A DNA stretch of 6,277 bases from Acidobacteriota bacterium (GTDB taxonomy: Bacteria; Acidobacteriota; Vicinamibacteria; Vicinamibacterales; UBA2999): assembly GCA_013140955.1 (NCBI GenBank), contig JABFRY010000274.1:1-6277 (forward strand), written 5' to 3'. Below, in pieces: positions 5,084 through 6,277 of the stretch (position 1 is the first letter of the stretch; each line of letters starts with the position of its first letter). The notes under the pieces are model-generated. The model was not told the origin of the DNA. It was given only the letters and a program-made list of their open reading frames with translations, and did no database searches. The position numbers were made by a program, and so were the translations under genes.

Positions 5084-5427
5084 CACGTGGCTCCAAGGGA
5101 CGGATACGCGCCAGCGCAGCCGGACGTATCACGCCAGGCTGAGGCACCAGGGTTCCTGCAAGCGGAACTCCAGCCAGGGCACCCCGGCCTGCCGCGTGCC
5201 AGCCGAGGCGTCGTGGCGCGGGCATGTCGACACCCGCCTCTGCCCTGTCTGCACGAATCACATGGTGGCGGGTACGCGTTACAAGCCGTTAGCGCGTGCG
5301 ACCGCGCGCCGCAGAGGAGCGGATGCGTCACGCGCGCCTCGGATCGGGGAACGCGGCTTGCAGCCTTCAGGCTGGCGTCAGGGAACACGCCATCATCCCC
5401 CATCACCCGATACCGAGGAGGCTTCCA
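5084..5427. promoter_or_regulatory. Divergent gene-free gap between SDR and PRC-barrel genes
   Basis: This 344-bp gap must contain the promoters for both flanking genes, but I see no clear consensus promoter. Visible structure: GTTCC (5152-5156) with GGAAC (5164-5168); CCGC (5192-5195) and GCCA (5198-5201) with TGGC and GCGG (5214-5221), forming a bulged hairpin; CAGCC (5361-5365) with GGCTG (5370-5374) around TTCA; and a direct repeat CGTTA at 5277-5281 and 5287-5291, exactly 10 bp apart. Short open frames inside it show no protein-like features. The strong AGGAGG at 5416-5421 belongs to the PRC-barrel gene. Confidence 0.5.
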
Positions 5428-5895
5428 ATGGAACGCTCGACCGATCGATCCGTCACCGGCCGAGGCGCCGTCCGGACCACCGATGAAACCATCGCCCAGG
5501 GCGGTGCCCAGATCGCGGGCACCCCGTCGAAGGATCATCCAGGACCGGGACCGCGCATCATGGCCGCCAGCACGTTGACTCGCGACAAGATCGTGAACCT
5601 GCAGGGCGAGACGCTCGGCGACATGCAGGAGATCATGCTCGACGTCTCGCGCGGCCGCGTGGCCTACGCCGTGCTCTCTGCCGGCGGTTTCCTCGGGATG
5701 GGAGAGCGGTACTTCGCCATCCCCTGGGGCGCACTGACGCTCGATATCGAGAACAAGTGCTTCATCGTCGATATCGACCGTGAGCGCCTGTCGAACGCGC
5801 CAGGCTTCGACAAGGACAACTGGCCCAGCACGGCCGACGAACGCTGGAGCCGTGACCTCTACGCCTACTACAACACGCCGCCCTACTGGGAGTGA
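5428..5895 (+). CDS. PRC-barrel domain protein, 155 aa
   Basis: Residues 1-45 are polar, Gly/Thr/Pro-rich and probably disordered. A PRC-barrel-like beta domain follows at about 48-118: STLTRDKIVNLQGETLGDMQ (48-67), then EIMLDVSRGRVAYAVLSAGG (68-87), FLGMGERYFAIPWGALTLD (88-106) and KCFIVDIDRERLSNAPGFDK (110-129). The order 'activate, name/keep function, link to residue property, Y-A-V-L-S, GERYFAIPW' is typical of bacterial PRC-barrel proteins that carry an NAPGFD-x-DNWP tail. The C-terminus is rich in aromatics (YAYYNTPPYWE). Related proteins are often stress- or envelope-associated, but no reaction is known. The ATG at 5428 has an ideal AGGAGG 6 bases upstream (5416-5421); the frame is open further left but without such a site. 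It has no signal peptide or membrane segment, so it is likely cytoplasmic. It appears to be monocistronic. Confidence 0.9.
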   Translation: MERSTDRSVTGRGAVRTTDETIAQGGAQIAGTPSKDHPGPGPRIMAASTLTRDKIVNLQGETLGDMQEIMLDVSRGRVAYAVLSAGGFLGMGERYFAIPWGALTLDIENKCFIVDIDRERLSNAPGFDKDNWPSTADERWSRDLYAYYNTPPYWE

Positions 5896-5921
5896 GCGCC
5901 AGGCGGCGCGTCAGCACGCAC

Positions 5922-5962
5922 GCGATGGGCCGGTCGCACCCCTCCTGCGCCGGCCCGTCCGC
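5922..5962. terminator. Long hairpin between convergent PRC-barrel and beta-barrel genes
   Basis: GGGCCGG (5927-5933) pairs with CCGGCCC (5950-5956), continued inward after a one-base bulge (T5934) by CGCA (5935-5938) with TGCG (5946-5949) around the loop CCCCTCC. Outward, GCG (5922-5924) can pair with CGC (5960-5962). The position, 26 bp past one stop and 7 bp before the other, suits a two-way terminator. It lacks a T-tract, so termination may need Rho or rely on the stem alone. Confidence 0.5.
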
Positions 5963-5969
5963 GCGGCAT

Positions 5970-6277
5970 TCAGAAGCGCCACGAGAAGCCCGCGCGCAGC
6001 GGCGTGAGCGCATGCAGGTCGTCCGCCTCGGTGACGGCGACCAGTTGCAGGCGCACGTCGGTGAAGAACGCCGCGCGGGCATTCAGGGGCACGTGGAGGC
6101 CGCCGCCCGCGAATGGCGCGACCACGCGGTGACTGGCCGCGGTCGGGAACTCGTCGGTGACATTCGGACGCGACCGGCCGACCGCGAACCCGGCCAGGCC
6201 GTAGGGACCAAGGCGATTTCGTGCGAAGAGCGACAGCCGCACTTCGGCGGACGCCAGCGTGAACGTGCCCCCGCGAA
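5970..6277 (-). CDS. Outer-membrane beta-barrel protein, C-terminal part (5' end outside window)
   Basis: The frame is open from the window edge and gives 101 residues ending in TGA. The sequence shows alternating polar/hydrophobic strands typical of an outer-membrane barrel: TFTLASAEVRLSLFAR, then GPYGLAGFAVGRS, VVAPFAGGGLHVPLN, AAFFTDVRLQLVAV and a last strand PLRAGFSWRF. The terminal phenylalanine with aromatics at alternate positions is the usual C-terminal sorting signal recognised by the BamA machinery. Short turns (NRLGP, VTDEFPTAAS, TEADDLHAL) separate the strands. This resembles small OmpA/OmpW-like barrels of 170-220 residues, so about half is missing. No ligand or specific family can be named. 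It converges on the PRC-barrel gene. Confidence 0.68.
   Translation of the reverse strand, partial: RGGTFTLASAEVRLSLFARNRLGPYGLAGFAVGRSRPNVTDEFPTAASHRVVAPFAGGGLHVPLNARAAFFTDVRLQLVAVTEADDLHALTPLRAGFSWRF

Noticed and set aside
5067..5261. Minus-strand 64-codon frame upstream of the SDR
   Set aside because: It overlaps the SDR start in another frame, has no ribosome binding site and shows no domain or membrane pattern.
5277..5295. Integron attC-like GTTAGC core
   Set aside because: Only a fragment resembles a core site; there is no paired arm at suitable distance and no integrase or cassette structure.
4002..5486. Plus-strand frame of 494 codons opposite the dehydrogenase
   Set aside because: Ser/Arg/Ala-rich shadow of the SDR gene with no recognisable motif and no ribosome binding site.

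Overview
This is a 6.3 kb GC-rich chromosomal window (roughly 70% G+C by eye). Most gene starts carry AGGAG-like ribosome binding sites or sit in 4-bp ATGA overlaps. The mix suggests a Gram-negative soil or sediment bacterium: a YhbY-type RNA-binding protein, a stand-alone 5'-3' exonuclease, a DUF6496-type small basic protein, a membrane-anchored short-chain dehydrogenase, a PRC-barrel protein and an outer-membrane beta-barrel protein. From memory the protein styles resemble Acidobacteriota of the Vicinamibacteria type, but this is inference, not a search result. I see no tRNA, rRNA, CRISPR array, transposase or phage gene.

Layout. At 2-208 (+) is the 3' part of a YhbY/CRM RNA-binding protein gene. 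It faces a DUF6544/DUF6920-like membrane-anchored protein (226-1110, -) across 17 bp. Next come three GC-rich hairpins (1178-1260), then two translationally coupled small membrane-protein genes (1272-1442 and 1439-1648, -). A 284-bp divergent region (1649-1932) holds several strong inverted repeats, including a perfect 11-bp-arm dyad. It leads rightward into three small genes: a 48-aa membrane protein (1933-2079), a 93-aa zinc-ribbon protein (2146-2427) and an 80-aa membrane protein (2424-2666). The last one's TAG stop shares a palindromic CTAG with the stop of the opposing exonuclease gene (2663-3532, -).

To the right, a DUF6496-like 62-aa basic protein gene (3723-3911, +) diverges from the exonuclease. 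It converges on a 370-aa short-chain dehydrogenase (3971-5083, -). A 344-bp gap then separates the dehydrogenase from a PRC-barrel gene (5428-5895, +). That gene converges, across a long terminator-like hairpin, on a partial outer-membrane beta-barrel gene (5970-6277, -) that continues beyond the window.

The recognisable genes look like independent housekeeping or stress/envelope functions, not one pathway. The least explained part is 1178-2666: five consecutive small genes, four encoding membrane proteins and one a zinc ribbon, arranged as two divergent units around a highly structured intergenic region. It is the best candidate here for an undescribed module, but nothing in the sequence gives its function.
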